The notes under the pieces: generated by a model | Databases searched by the model: none | What the model was told of the DNA's origin: nothing | What the model saw: the letters and a program-made list of their open reading frames with translations, nothing else | NCBI GenBank assembly: GCA_017744605.1 | Contig: JAGIAZ010000003.1 | Location: 62,001 to 126,000 of the forward strand | Length of the DNA: 64,000 bases | Origin: Sphingobium sp. | GTDB taxonomy: Bacteria; Pseudomonadota; Alphaproteobacteria; Sphingomonadales; Sphingomonadaceae | Direction of reading: 5' to 3' | Translations under genes and position numbers: made by a program | Part shown: positions 37,334 to 45,948 of the stretch, one piece after another | Layout of the letters: every line of letters starts with the position of its first letter | How positions within the stretch are numbered: position 1 is the first letter of the stretch

Positions 37334-37850
37334 CGAGGCGCGGACCTTCGTCCCGGTCAATATCGCGCTGCTGACCGTCTCCGACACCCGCACGTTCGCC
37401 GACGACAGGTCGGGCCACACGCTCGCGGACCGCATCCAGGCGGCCGGCCATGTTCTCAAGGACCGCGCCATTTGCAGGGACAGCCGCGAGGAGATCGTCA
37501 GCCATCTCCACGCCTGGATCGAAGACGGCGAGATCGATGTCGTCCTCACCACAGGCGGCACCGGCGTCACGGGCCGCGACATCACGCCCGAAGCGATCGA
37601 ACAGGTGCAGGACAAGCCCATCCCCGGCTTCGGCGAATTGTTTCGCTGGATCAGCTTCGAGAGCATCGGCACCTCGACCATCCAGTCGCGGGCTTGCGCC
37701 TGCGTCGCGCGCGGCACGTATATCTTCGCGCTCCCCGGCTCGACCGGCGCCGTGAAGGATGGCTGGGACAAGATCCTCGTCCACCAGCTCGACAGCCGCT
37801 TCCAGCCCTGCAACTTTGTCGAGCTGATGCCGCGCCTGCTGGAAAAATAG
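37323..37850 (+). CDS. moaB: Molybdenum cofactor biosynthesis protein MoaB
   Basis: A 175-residue MogA/MoaB domain protein. VNIALLTVSDTRTFADDRSG is the family N-terminus, VVLTTGGTGVTGRDITPEA is the molybdopterin-binding signature, and FALPGSTGAVKDGWDKIL closes the fold. It starts with GTG at 37323 inside the last codons of the lytic transglycosylase gene (11-bp overlap), so it is the third member of this tightly packed operon. No other moa genes are in the window. Exact role (adenylyltransferase or not) is unresolved for MoaB proteins. Confidence 0.94.
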   Translation: MPIDEARTFVPVNIALLTVSDTRTFADDRSGHTLADRIQAAGHVLKDRAICRDSREEIVSHLHAWIEDGEIDVVLTTGGTGVTGRDITPEAIEQVQDKPIPGFGELFRWISFESIGTSTIQSRACACVARGTYIFALPGSTGAVKDGWDKILVHQLDSRFQPCNFVELMPRLLEK

Positions 37851-37869
37851 AGTCAGGTCAGGCTGAGCG

Positions 37870-38454
37870 TCAGAACCGGACGGGCGCCTCGCCGAAACGA
37901 TTAGGCCCTTCGTTCGACTTGATGACGCCGACGACTATGATGAAGAGCACCGGCAGCCAGCCGAGCAGCACCATCATCCCCTGCCCCTGCATCATCGCGG
38001 TCGGATCGGGCGCGGTCGTGCCCTCGTACCGGGCAAGCGCCTCCTTGACCCGCTCGATCGCCGCCGGTGCCTGGGCAAGAACGATAGCCTGAAGTCCTGC
38101 CGGAACCAGCACCAGCCATCCGCTCATGCCGATATCGTGCAGCCGCCGCACGATGCTGGCGGCGAGCAGCAAGGCCGTGATCAGGGCAAGCGCGACGCCG
38201 AGCCAGACGACCATCGGCATGGTCTCCGCCACAAGGGTCATCATCCGGGCATTGATCGTGGCGGCATCCGCATGGGCCTGCGCCGCCTCCATCGCACCGG
38301 CGGTCGCCTTCACGGTCATCGGCAGCGAGATGGCGATGCCGCCGGCAAACCGCAGGATCACGATGAAAAGCACGTAATACCAGAAGGTCGAACGCGCATC
38401 GCGCCCGCTGAAATTCATCAGGTTCGACAGGTTATATTTGATGGCACCGAACAT
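37870..38454 (-). CDS. DUF805 family membrane protein
   Basis: A 194-residue protein with the DUF805 hallmarks: NFSGRDARSTFWYYVLF at the N-terminus (the GR..RS.FW motif) and SIVRRLHDIGMSGW at about 100-113. There are about four membrane helices. A central insert (AAQAHADAATINARMM) and a polar segment with PDPTAMMQGQGMM are unusual but do not break the frame. Function unknown. It is 26 bp downstream of proS on the same strand, so it may share the proS transcript; it is convergent with moaB. Confidence 0.85.
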   Translation of the reverse strand: MFGAIKYNLSNLMNFSGRDARSTFWYYVLFIVILRFAGGIAISLPMTVKATAGAMEAAQAHADAATINARMMTLVAETMPMVVWLGVALALITALLLAASIVRRLHDIGMSGWLVLVPAGLQAIVLAQAPAAIERVKEALARYEGTTAPDPTAMMQGQGMMVLLGWLPVLFIIVVGVIKSNEGPNRFGEAPVRF

Positions 38455-38480
38455 CCGCTCCCTCCTCTTGCGAGTTGGGA

Positions 38481-40019
38481 TCAGTATGCGCGGCCCACCA
38501 ATACCCTTTCAACCGCCTTTTCGCCGGTGAAGATGCAGCCGCCGGTCGTCGGTTCCTGATCGAGCGGCGCGTTGCGCAGCGTCAGCTTCTCACCCTTGAG
38601 CCACTGCTCGACCTTTTCGAGTGCGCCGCCGGTGGGTCGCGCCCACTCGACCAGCACCCAGCCGGGCTTGTCGCCCTCGAACGCCTTGGCCAGATCGGCA
38701 AGGTCGCGGGCGCCATCGCGGATATTGGCATCGAGGCGGACTTTGGCATCCTCATAGAGCGACGCCTGGATATCGCGCAGCGTGTTCACCGCCTCGCCGA
38801 CGAACGTCGCGCGCGGCATGACGATGCTCGCGGTCTTGCCCGCCTCATTGTAGAGCTTGTCGCGGCGCAGGACGGAGACATTGCCGCCCGCCACATCGCG
38901 CCCGCCGACCTCGATCACGATCGGCGCGCCTTTCTTGACCCATGCCCAGCGCTTGTTGGACGCCTTGATCGGCTTGCGGTCGAGCAGCACGCGCACAGGT
39001 TCGCGGAACGCGTCGAGCGCGGCCAGGTCCTTCGCCAGCGCCTCGCAATAGTCGAGCACGGCCGCGTCCTCGTCGGTATCGCGCAGCATCGGCACGATGA
39101 CGATCTGATGAGGCGCGATCATCGGCGGGCATTTGAGGCCGTCGTCATCGCCATGAACCATGATGACGCCGCCGATCATGCGGGTCGAGACGCCCCAGCT
39201 GGTGGTGTGGGCAAGCGCCTGCTGGCCTTCCTGATCCTGATATTTGATCCCGGCGGCCTCGGCGAAACCGGTGCCGAGATAATGCGACGTACCGGCCTGC
39301 AAGGCCTTGCCGTCCTGCATCATCGCCTCGATGGAGTAAGTCGCGACGGCGCCGGGGAAGCGCTCATTCTCGGGCTTCTCGCCCGCGACCACCGGCATGG
39401 CCAGCTCGGTCTCGGCAAAGTCGCGATACATTTCGAGCGCGCGCATCGTCTCCTTGCGGGCGTCCGCCTCGTCGGCATGGGCGGTATGCCCTTCCTGCCA
39501 GAGGAATTCGCTGGTGCGCAGGAACATGCGCGTGCGCATTTCCCAGCGCACGACATTGGCCCATTGGTTGACCAGCAGCGGCAAGTCGCGCCAGCTCTGC
39601 ACCCAGCGCGCCATCGCCTTGCCGATCACCGTCTCGGAGGTCGGGCGGACGACCAAGGGCTCCTCGAGCTTGCTCTCCGGATCGGGCACCAGCTTGCCGC
39701 CGATGCTCTTGAGCCGGTGATGCGTGACCACCGCCATCTCCTTGGCGAAGCCCTCCACATGGTCGGCCTCCTCGGCGAAGAAGCTCAGGGGAATGAACAG
39801 CGGAAAATAGCAATTCTCGACGCCCGCAGCCTTGATGCGCGCATCCATGAGCTTCTGGATGCGCTCCCAGATGCCATAGCCCCACGGCCGGATGACCATG
39901 CAACCGCGCACACCGCTCTCTTCAGCGAGATCCGCCTCGCTGATGACAGCCTGATACCAGGCGGCGAAGTCCTGGCTGCGCGTGACGGGAAGTGCGTGCT
40001 TGATGTTCGGGATAGTCAT
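38481..40019 (-). CDS. proS: Prolyl-tRNA synthetase, archaeal/eukaryal-type (ProS type 3)
   Basis: A 512-residue class II synthetase. Motif 2 is VRWEMRTRMFLRTSEFLWQEGHTAHAD, seen in part as FLRTSEFLWQEGHTAHA, and RPWGYGIWERIQ marks the N-terminal catalytic part. The anticodon-binding domain begins near residue 305 (APHQIVIVPM). The C-terminal extension ends in GRAY with a terminal Tyr, the type-3 hallmark. The bacterial editing insertion (INS) is absent. It has the architecture of the archaeal/eukaryal form rather than the common bacterial form, and its C-terminal zinc cysteines are largely lost. Confidence 0.95.
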   Translation of the reverse strand: MTIPNIKHALPVTRSQDFAAWYQAVISEADLAEESGVRGCMVIRPWGYGIWERIQKLMDARIKAAGVENCYFPLFIPLSFFAEEADHVEGFAKEMAVVTHHRLKSIGGKLVPDPESKLEEPLVVRPTSETVIGKAMARWVQSWRDLPLLVNQWANVVRWEMRTRMFLRTSEFLWQEGHTAHADEADARKETMRALEMYRDFAETELAMPVVAGEKPENERFPGAVATYSIEAMMQDGKALQAGTSHYLGTGFAEAAGIKYQDQEGQQALAHTTSWGVSTRMIGGVIMVHGDDDGLKCPPMIAPHQIVIVPMLRDTDEDAAVLDYCEALAKDLAALDAFREPVRVLLDRKPIKASNKRWAWVKKGAPIVIEVGGRDVAGGNVSVLRRDKLYNEAGKTASIVMPRATFVGEAVNTLRDIQASLYEDAKVRLDANIRDGARDLADLAKAFEGDKPGWVLVEWARPTGGALEKVEQWLKGEKLTLRNAPLDQEPTTGGCIFTGEKAVERVLVGRAY

Positions 40020-40146
40020 GGCTCGGGCTTTTTGTCCGATATCGAAATGCTGACGGAAACGGATCTGTCGTAATAGGACAGATTATCCCGTTCGCCTTAG
40101 CGGCGGTTGCTGCGAAGGGAAAGTCTGGCGACTGTTTCACGAACCG

Positions 40147-40230
40147 TCAGTCCCGCGAAAGCGGAAATCCAGCGGAAATCCTAACCATGTCGCCACGCGG
40201 TCCAAAGATGGTTCCCGCTTTCGCGGGAGG
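40147..40230. repeat. Intergenic palindromic repeat (TCCCGCGAAAGCGG type)
   Basis: TCCCGCGAAAGCGG near 40151 is repeated in inverse as CCCGCTTTCGCGGGA at 40214-40228, itself a hairpin. It lies just after the phaR stop in the 214-bp proS-phaR gap. It looks like one unit of a common REP-type dispersed palindrome. Confidence 0.55.
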
Positions 40231-40233
40231 TGA

Positions 40234-40794
40234 TCAGCCGCCGAGCTTGTCGAGCTTTGCGCTGAGGGCCGCGAGCTGAGCCTTGAGTTCCGCAACATCG
40301 TCGCCGGGCGTTTCGGCCTTGGCTGGTGCGGCAGGACGCACGCCGGGCGCCTTGAATGCGCTCGCCGCGGCGTTCAGCATTTCCATGTTGCGCTTGGCCA
40401 TTTCGGCGAAGGGGCCACCCGAGAAGGCGCCCTGCATCGCTTCCTGGAACTGCTGCTGATTCTTGCGGAAAGCCTCCATCGAGGCCTCAAGATATTGCGG
40501 GACCATGGACTGCATGGAGTCGCCATAGAGCGAGATGAGCTGGCGCAGGAAGTTGACGGGCAGCAGGTTCTCGCCGCGCTGCTCTTCCTCCATGATGATC
40601 TGCGTCAGGACGTTATGGGTGATGTCCTCGCCGGACTTGGCATCGACCACGACGAAGTCGCGTCCCTCGCGCGTCATCTGCGAAAGCAGCTCAAGCGTGA
40701 TGTAGCTCGACGTTTCCGTGTCATAGAGACGCCGATTTGCGTACTTCTTGATAACGATGGTACCCGATTCGCCACCCGATTTTGATCTTGCCAT
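40234..40794 (-). CDS. phaR: Polyhydroxyalkanoate synthesis regulator PhaR
   Basis: A 186-residue regulator. The conserved N-terminal DNA/PHB-binding domain is TIVIKKYANRRLYDTETSSY (about 12-31), followed by ITLELLSQMTREGRDFVVVD and then the PHB accumulation domain (NFLRQLISLYGDSMQSMVPQ). The C-terminus is Gln/Ala-rich and ends in a coiled-coil-like ELKAQLAALSAKLDKLGG. Relatives repress phasin and their own genes and are released by polymer binding. Its start codon overlaps the start codon of the divergent PhaC-like gene. Confidence 0.93.
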   Translation of the reverse strand: MARSKSGGESGTIVIKKYANRRLYDTETSSYITLELLSQMTREGRDFVVVDAKSGEDITHNVLTQIIMEEEQRGENLLPVNFLRQLISLYGDSMQSMVPQYLEASMEAFRKNQQQFQEAMQGAFSGGPFAEMAKRNMEMLNAAASAFKAPGVRPAAPAKAETPGDDVAELKAQLAALSAKLDKLGG

Positions 40795-41908
40795 GCCTGC
40801 CGCTCCCGCTGATGGGCAGCGCAGCATAACACCAAAACTTTCCGCATCGCAACATGGACCGCGGCCTCTGCCGCTGTTTCTCTCGCTGTTGTGGTCCGTT
40901 ACGGCACAGGATCCGATGTTGCGCAAACAGGCGTTTGCGGGGTTGCGCCGATATCAGGAGGCACAGCGAACCGCGGAAAGCGAACCAAGACAAGTGGTTG
41001 CCTCCCAGGGCAGGTCGCGATTGCTGACGCGCGAACGCTACGGAAAGGTGGATGGCAAAGGCCCTCCCATCATTCTTGTGCCGTCGCTCATCAATCCGCC
41101 CGATGTCATGGACCTGACGCCCCGCCGCTCGCTGCTGCGGCATCTGCTGCGCGAAGGCCATGACGCTTATCTACTCGACTGGGGAGAACCCTCTGCGAGC
41201 GACCGCGAAAGCGATCTCGCCGACCATGTCGAGAGCGTGCTGTTGCCATTACTGGCGCATTTCTCCCGACCGCCGGTGCTGGTCGGCTACTGCCTGGGCG
41301 GAACGCTGGCGATCGGCGCCGCCGCGCGGCTCGCAGCACGGGGCACGCCCGCGCATGCGGTTGCGTCCATCGCCGCACCCTGGGATTTTGCGCAATATGA
41401 TTCATCGTTCCGCGCACAAATCGACACGGTCTGGACGCAGAGTCGGCCAGCCTGCGAGGCGCTCGGCCTCGTGCCCATGGAAGTACTGCAAAGCGGGTTC
41501 TGGTCGCTGAGCCCGGAGCGCACCATACGCAAATATGCGGACTTCCTCGACATGGAGGAAGGCAGCCTCCCCTGGCACGGGTTCGTCACGTTGGAGGATT
41601 GGGCCAATGAAGGCGCGCCGCTGACGCTCGCGGTGGGCAGCGATCTCATGGAGCGCTGCTACGGCCAAAACCTGCCCGGCAGCGGCGAGTGGATGATCGG
41701 CGGTACCCGCGTCGACGCCGCTGCCCTCGCCTGCCCGACCCTGGCCGTGGCTTCGACCAGCGACGCCATCGTCCCCGCCGCCAGCACGCCGCCGGCCGAC
41801 ACCCGCATCGACCTGGAGCTCGGCCATGTCGGCATGATGATCGGCGGCCGAGCCGAGGAGATGCTGTGGAAGCCGCTCAGCGAATGGATCGCGCAGGTCG
41901 CACATTAG
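40793..41908 (+). CDS. PHA synthase (PhaC)-like alpha/beta hydrolase
   Basis: About 371 residues. The lipase-like box has Cys: LVGYCLGGTLAIGAAARLA (C167). An Asp in STSDAIVPAAS (D324) and His in LELGHVGMMIGG (H345) complete the Cys-Asp-His triad of PHA synthases. Length fits class III PhaC, but no PhaE is present. Activity as a polymerase is plausible but unproven; a PhaC-related acyltransferase or depolymerase is the alternative. ATG 40793 overlaps the phaR start on the other strand; an in-frame ATG at 40748 is possible. It is followed by the thiolase gene. Confidence 0.8.
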   Translation: MPAAPADGQRSITPKLSASQHGPRPLPLFLSLLWSVTAQDPMLRKQAFAGLRRYQEAQRTAESEPRQVVASQGRSRLLTRERYGKVDGKGPPIILVPSLINPPDVMDLTPRRSLLRHLLREGHDAYLLDWGEPSASDRESDLADHVESVLLPLLAHFSRPPVLVGYCLGGTLAIGAAARLAARGTPAHAVASIAAPWDFAQYDSSFRAQIDTVWTQSRPACEALGLVPMEVLQSGFWSLSPERTIRKYADFLDMEEGSLPWHGFVTLEDWANEGAPLTLAVGSDLMERCYGQNLPGSGEWMIGGTRVDAAALACPTLAVASTSDAIVPAASTPPADTRIDLELGHVGMMIGGRAEEMLWKPLSEWIAQVAH

Positions 41909-42054
41909 CGCCGCTGCATGCATTTGTTGCATGCTTGCCTGCACGCGAAACGGTTTCGCAATCGCACAAGTGCCGCTAAGAGCCGGGCGAGCCTTGACTG
42001 GGGCGTCGTGCGCCCCACCTCAGACATGGATCGCAACAAGGGACGAACAACCTC

Positions 42055-43227
42055 ATGACCGATATCGTCATCACCGCCGCCAAGCGTACGCCGGTCGGCA
42101 GCTTTCTCGGCAGTTTCGCGAACACGCCCGCCCATGAGCTTGGCCGCGTCGCGATCCAGGCTGCCCTCGAAAGCGCAGGCGTCGCGCCGGACGAGGTGAG
42201 CGAATTGATCTTCGGGCAGGTGTTGACCGCGGGCCAGGGCCAGAATCCTGCCCGCCAGGCAGCGATCCATGCCGGCATTCCGAGCGACCGCACCGCGATT
42301 ACCATCAATCAGGTTTGCGGATCCGGCCTGCGCAGCGTTGCGCTGGGCGCCCAATCCATCCTTGCAGGCGACGCAACGATCATCGTCGCAGGCGGTCAGG
42401 AAAGCATGTCCATGTCGCCGCACGTCCAGAACCTGCGCGGCGGAACCAAGATGGGCAACGTCCAGCTCATCGATTCCATGGTCAATGACGGCCTGTGGGA
42501 CGCCTTCAACAATTATCACATGGGCATGACGGCGGAGAACCTCGCCGAGAAATATCAGATCACACGCGAGGAGCAGGACGCCTTTGCAACTGCCAGCCAG
42601 AACAAGGCCGAAGCGGCCCGCGCCGCCGGTAAGTTCGTCGGCGAGATCGCGCCGGTGACGGTCAAGGGCCGCAAAGGCGACACCGTCGTCGATGCCGACG
42701 AATATATCCGCGCCGGCGCGACCCTCGAAGCGATGGCCGGCCTCAAGCCCGCCTTCAAGAAGGACGGCAGCGTGACCGCCGGCAATGCGAGCGGCCTCAA
42801 CGACGGCGGCGCCGCGCTCGTCCTCATGTCGGCGGACGAAGCAGCGAAGCGCGGTGCCCCGGTGCTCGCCCGCATCGCCGGCTGGGCGACCTGCGGCGTC
42901 GATCCTTCGATCATGGGCATCGGCCCCGCCCCCGCGAGCCGCAAGGCGCTCGAAAAGGCCGGCTGGACGATCGCCGACCTCGACCTCATCGAGGCCAATG
43001 AGGCGTTCGCGGCGCAGGCGCTCTCGGTCGGCAAGGAGCTGGGCTGGAATCCGGAGATCGTGAACGTGAACGGCGGCGCCATTGCGATCGGTCACCCCAT
43101 CGGCGCTTCCGGCGCGCGCGTGCTGACGACTTTGCTGCACGAAATGGCGCGTCGCGATGCCAAGAAAGGGCTCGCAACATTGTGCATTGGTGGCGGCATG
43201 GGCATAGCCATGTGCGTTGAAAGATAG
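42055..43227 (+). CDS. Acetyl-CoA acetyltransferase (thiolase)
   Basis: A 390-residue biosynthetic-type thiolase. The nucleophile C88 is in [18 protein letters not shown]347 in [14 protein letters not shown], and C377 in [12 protein letters not shown]. It condenses two acetyl-CoA to acetoacetyl-CoA, the first PHB step, or cleaves acetoacetyl-CoA. Location after the PhaC-like gene and near phaR supports a PhaA role. No phaB reductase is nearby. The 146-bp gap before it shows no recognisable element. Confidence 0.95.
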   Translation: MTDIVITAAKRTPVGSFLGSFANTPAHELGRVAIQAALESAGVAPDEVSELIFGQVLTAGQGQNPARQAAIHAGIPSDRTAITINQVCGSGLRSVALGAQSILAGDATIIVAGGQESMSMSPHVQNLRGGTKMGNVQLIDSMVNDGLWDAFNNYHMGMTAENLAEKYQITREEQDAFATASQNKAEAARAAGKFVGEIAPVTVKGRKGDTVVDADEYIRAGATLEAMAGLKPAFKKDGSVTAGNASGLNDGGAALVLMSADEAAKRGAPVLARIAGWATCGVDPSIMGIGPAPASRKALEKAGWTIADLDLIEANEAFAAQALSVGKELGWNPEIVNVNGGAIAIGHPIGASGARVLTTLLHEMARRDAKKGLATLCIGGGMGIAMCVER

Positions 43228-43392
43228 GTAAAATAGCGGATCTGGTTGTCCGAGAACAGGACAAGCTCAACCGCAAACAAGCGGGATTCGTACATTTATA
43301 GACAAAACAACTGTTTGCCGCGCAACATCTTCTCGATATAGATGGGCGTCCGGGTGGAATAGTTTCGAAACGGCCAGGAGGCTGTCTATTCT

Positions 43393-44856
43393 ATGACGTC
43401 CCGTAATATCGATAAGTCCGTACCGCTTGCTCATAGCCACGAACGCTTGGCAGCCATCGTCGCGTCGGCGATGGACGCGATCATCACGATCGACGAACAT
43501 CATCGCATCATCCAGTTCAACCCCTCGGCAGAATTGATGTTCAAGCTGCCTGCGAGCGAAGCCATCGGCGAGCCGCTTGAGCGCTTCATCCCGCATCGTT
43601 TCCGCGCCGACCATAACGAGCATATCCGCCGGTTCGGTCTGACCGGCGAGACCGGCCGCCGCATGGGCGCACTCGGTGCCGTGAGCGCGCTGCGCGCCGA
43701 CGGCGAGGAATTCCCCGTCGAAGCCTCGATCTCACAAGGCATGGCCGGCCAGGAGAGGCTCTCGACCGTCATCATGCGCGACATCACCGAGCGCAAGGCG
43801 AACGAGAAGGCACAGACGCTGCTGGCGCGCGAGGTCGATCACCGCGCCAAGAACATTCTCGCGATCGTGTCCTCGCTGGTCACGCTGACCCGCGCCCCGA
43901 CCCGCGAAGCCTATATCGAATCCCTTACCGGCCGCATCGCCGCCATGTCGCGCGCCCACGGTCTGCTCGCGCAGCAACGCTGGCAAGGCGCCTCGCTGCG
44001 GCGCGTGGTCCATGATGAGCTGGAGGCGCATGCCGAGCCCTCGAAGTTCAGCTTCGTGGGCCCCGAGATCGTCCTCTCGTCGCGCGCGGTGCAGCCCGTC
44101 GGCATGCTGCTGCACGAACTCTCGACCAATGCCGTCAAATATGGCGCGCTTTCGGTGCCGGACGGCCACGTCTACCTCACCTGGGAACGGTCGGACAGTG
44201 GCGCGATCTGGCTGAGCTGGCGCGAAAGCGACGGACCGCCGGTCTCGCCGCCCACCGAGCCCGGCTTCGGCACGACGCTCATCCAGCAGATCATCGAGAG
44301 TCAGCTGGGCGGGTCCTTCCGCGCGCATTGGAATCGCGAGGGCTATTGTCTGATGATGAGCTTGCCCGAAACGGCGCTCCAGTCGGCGAATACCGAGACC
44401 CGAAGCGCACCGGGCGACGTCGAAGGCGCGGCAAGCGGAACTCTATCGAGCAAGAGTGCGGAAACGGACGATGGCGGCACGCTGCTCATCGTCGAGGACG
44501 AGCCCCTGCTGGCGATGCAACTCTCGCAATCGCTCAAGGATTTCGGATGGAACGTGCTCGGCGTCGCCGGCTCCATCGAGGACGCGAACAAGATCCTCGC
44601 GAACAAGACGCGGCCCGACGCTGCGATCCTCGACGTCGACCTGGGCGGTTCGCCGGTCTTCCCGCTCGCGCGTGCGCTTCGCCGGACCGGCGTGCCCTTC
44701 ATCTTCTGCACGGGCTACGAGGATCTCGAATATAGCAGCGAGTTCTCAAGCTGCACCGCCGTGCGCAAGCCGGCAACGGTATTGCAGATCGTCCGGGCAT
44801 TGCGCGACGTGGTGCGCACGACGAACGCGCAGGCGTTGACCTCACCCGCGCACTGA
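43393..44856 (+). CDS. PAS - HWE histidine kinase - receiver hybrid sensor
   Basis: A 487-residue cytosolic hybrid with no membrane segment. The PAS domain (about 17-135) has AMDAIITIDEHHRIIQFNPS and ends IMRDITERK. The HWE-type dimerisation helix has phospho-acceptor His150 in REVDHRAKNILAIV. The ATPase has HELSTNAVKYGALS (N-box), WRESDGPPV (the W-x-E element) and GFGTTLIQQII. A C-terminal receiver (about 365-480) has phospho-Asp414 in AAILDVDLGG. The ligand and output are unknown; no PhyR, NepR or EcfG gene is present in the window. AGGAGG lies 11 bp before the ATG. Confidence 0.92.
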   Translation: MTSRNIDKSVPLAHSHERLAAIVASAMDAIITIDEHHRIIQFNPSAELMFKLPASEAIGEPLERFIPHRFRADHNEHIRRFGLTGETGRRMGALGAVSALRADGEEFPVEASISQGMAGQERLSTVIMRDITERKANEKAQTLLAREVDHRAKNILAIVSSLVTLTRAPTREAYIESLTGRIAAMSRAHGLLAQQRWQGASLRRVVHDELEAHAEPSKFSFVGPEIVLSSRAVQPVGMLLHELSTNAVKYGALSVPDGHVYLTWERSDSGAIWLSWRESDGPPVSPPTEPGFGTTLIQQIIESQLGGSFRAHWNREGYCLMMSLPETALQSANTETRSAPGDVEGAASGTLSSKSAETDDGGTLLIVEDEPLLAMQLSQSLKDFGWNVLGVAGSIEDANKILANKTRPDAAILDVDLGGSPVFPLARALRRTGVPFIFCTGYEDLEYSSEFSSCTAVRKPATVLQIVRALRDVVRTTNAQALTSPAH

Positions 44857-44862
44857 TTCGCT

Positions 44863-44880
44863 CCCCGGCCTGCGCCGGGG
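44863..44880. repeat. Hairpin between convergent genes (repeat-family fragment)
   Basis: CCCCGGC, CTGC loop, GCCGGGG forms a perfect 7-bp stem without a T-run, in the 32-bp gap between the kinase and alr genes. The same hairpin ends the repeat at 16388-16500. It may attenuate read-through from both sides. Confidence 0.5.
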
Positions 44881-44888
44881 ACTGATGA

Positions 44889-45938
44889 TCAGATCCAATC
44901 GCGCGAGAAGCGGCGACCGAGGCCGGTCAGCAGCTCATATTGCGACATGCCGGAGAAGGCCGACCCCATGGCGAGGTCGAAATCGATGTCGACCCAATCA
45001 CCTTCCCGAAGCTCGGGCGCGCCGTCCACATCGATCGTGACCAGGTCCATCGACACCCGGCCCATGACCGGCAGCAGCAGGTCGCCGAGCTTGGCGGCGC
45101 CCATGCCCGAAAAGGCACGGTAGTAGCCGTCGGCATAGCCGATGTTGATGATCGCCGCTTCGCGCTGGCGGTCGGCGACATAAGTCGCGCCATAGCCGAC
45201 CGACTCCCCGCCCCGCACGACGCGGCGCTGGAGGATCTGCGCGCGCGGCTGGACTACGGGCTGGATATGACCGGTGCCTTCGGCGCGCTGGATGCCACCG
45301 TAAAGCGCCAGGCCAGGACGTGTCAGGTCGAATGCGAATTCCTCACCGGCGAGAATGCCGGCGCTGTTGGCGAGGCTAAGCCGTCGCGCACTGATCTTCC
45401 GCGCCAACTGCCGGAAGATCATCGGCTGGACCATGTTGAGCTGGTGGCCGTCCTCGTCCGCGCAGGCGAGATGGCTCATCAGCGTCTCGATCTCGAGGCC
45501 GTCGAACAGATCGGCCTTCACGTCGTTCGCGTCGAGGCCGAGGCGGTTCATGCCGGTATCGATCATGATATCGCAGGGCCCGCCATTGGCTGCCTTCCAG
45601 CGTGCGATCTGCTCGGGGCTGTTCAGGACCGGGCGCACCGGTGTGGTGACGGCAAAAGCCATGTCGGCCTCACGCACGCCGTGCAATACGGAGAGGGAGG
45701 CCCCATCGAGATGGGGAAGAACCTCGGCCGCCTCTTCCCATGTCGCAACGAAGAAGTCACGACACCCGGCAGCCTTCAGATGCTTCAGCGTTTCGATCGC
45801 GCCCAGACCATAGGCATTGGCCTTGATCGCGGCACCGCAGGCGGCAGCGCCACTACGCTGTGCGAGCCACAGCCAGTTGGCCTTGAGCGCGGCGCTGTCG
45901 AGCTGAAGCGCCAGCGGCGCCGAAGGAATGTCCGTCAT
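44889..45938 (-). CDS. alr: Alanine racemase
   Basis: A 349-residue PLP enzyme that makes D-alanine for peptidoglycan. PLP Lys39 lies in CGAAIKANAYGLGA (signature), MIDTGMNRLGLDANDV is conserved, and GGESVGYGATYVADRQRE holds the catalytic Tyr region. GYADGYYRAFSG and PVMGRVSMDLVTIDV complete the C-terminal beta domain. Start MTDIPSAPLALQLD is chosen; upstream in-frame codons lie inside the MFS gene. It begins 10 bp after the MFS stop, so the two genes form an operon. Confidence 0.95.
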   Translation of the reverse strand: MTDIPSAPLALQLDSAALKANWLWLAQRSGAAACGAAIKANAYGLGAIETLKHLKAAGCRDFFVATWEEAAEVLPHLDGASLSVLHGVREADMAFAVTTPVRPVLNSPEQIARWKAANGGPCDIMIDTGMNRLGLDANDVKADLFDGLEIETLMSHLACADEDGHQLNMVQPMIFRQLARKISARRLSLANSAGILAGEEFAFDLTRPGLALYGGIQRAEGTGHIQPVVQPRAQILQRRVVRGGESVGYGATYVADRQREAAIINIGYADGYYRAFSGMGAAKLGDLLLPVMGRVSMDLVTIDVDGAPELREGDWVDIDFDLAMGSAFSGMSQYELLTGLGRRFSRDWI

Positions 45939-45948
45939 GAGTTCGGCG

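Noticed and set aside
35339-37813. 824-codon minus-strand frame opposite the lytic transglycosylase and moaB
   Set aside because: Antisense shadow. The plus strand has full families with signal peptide and catalytic motifs.
43240-43275. TTGTCC...GGACAA inverted repeat after the thiolase gene as a terminator
   Set aside because: It has a stem of 6 bp only and no T-run; not convincing.
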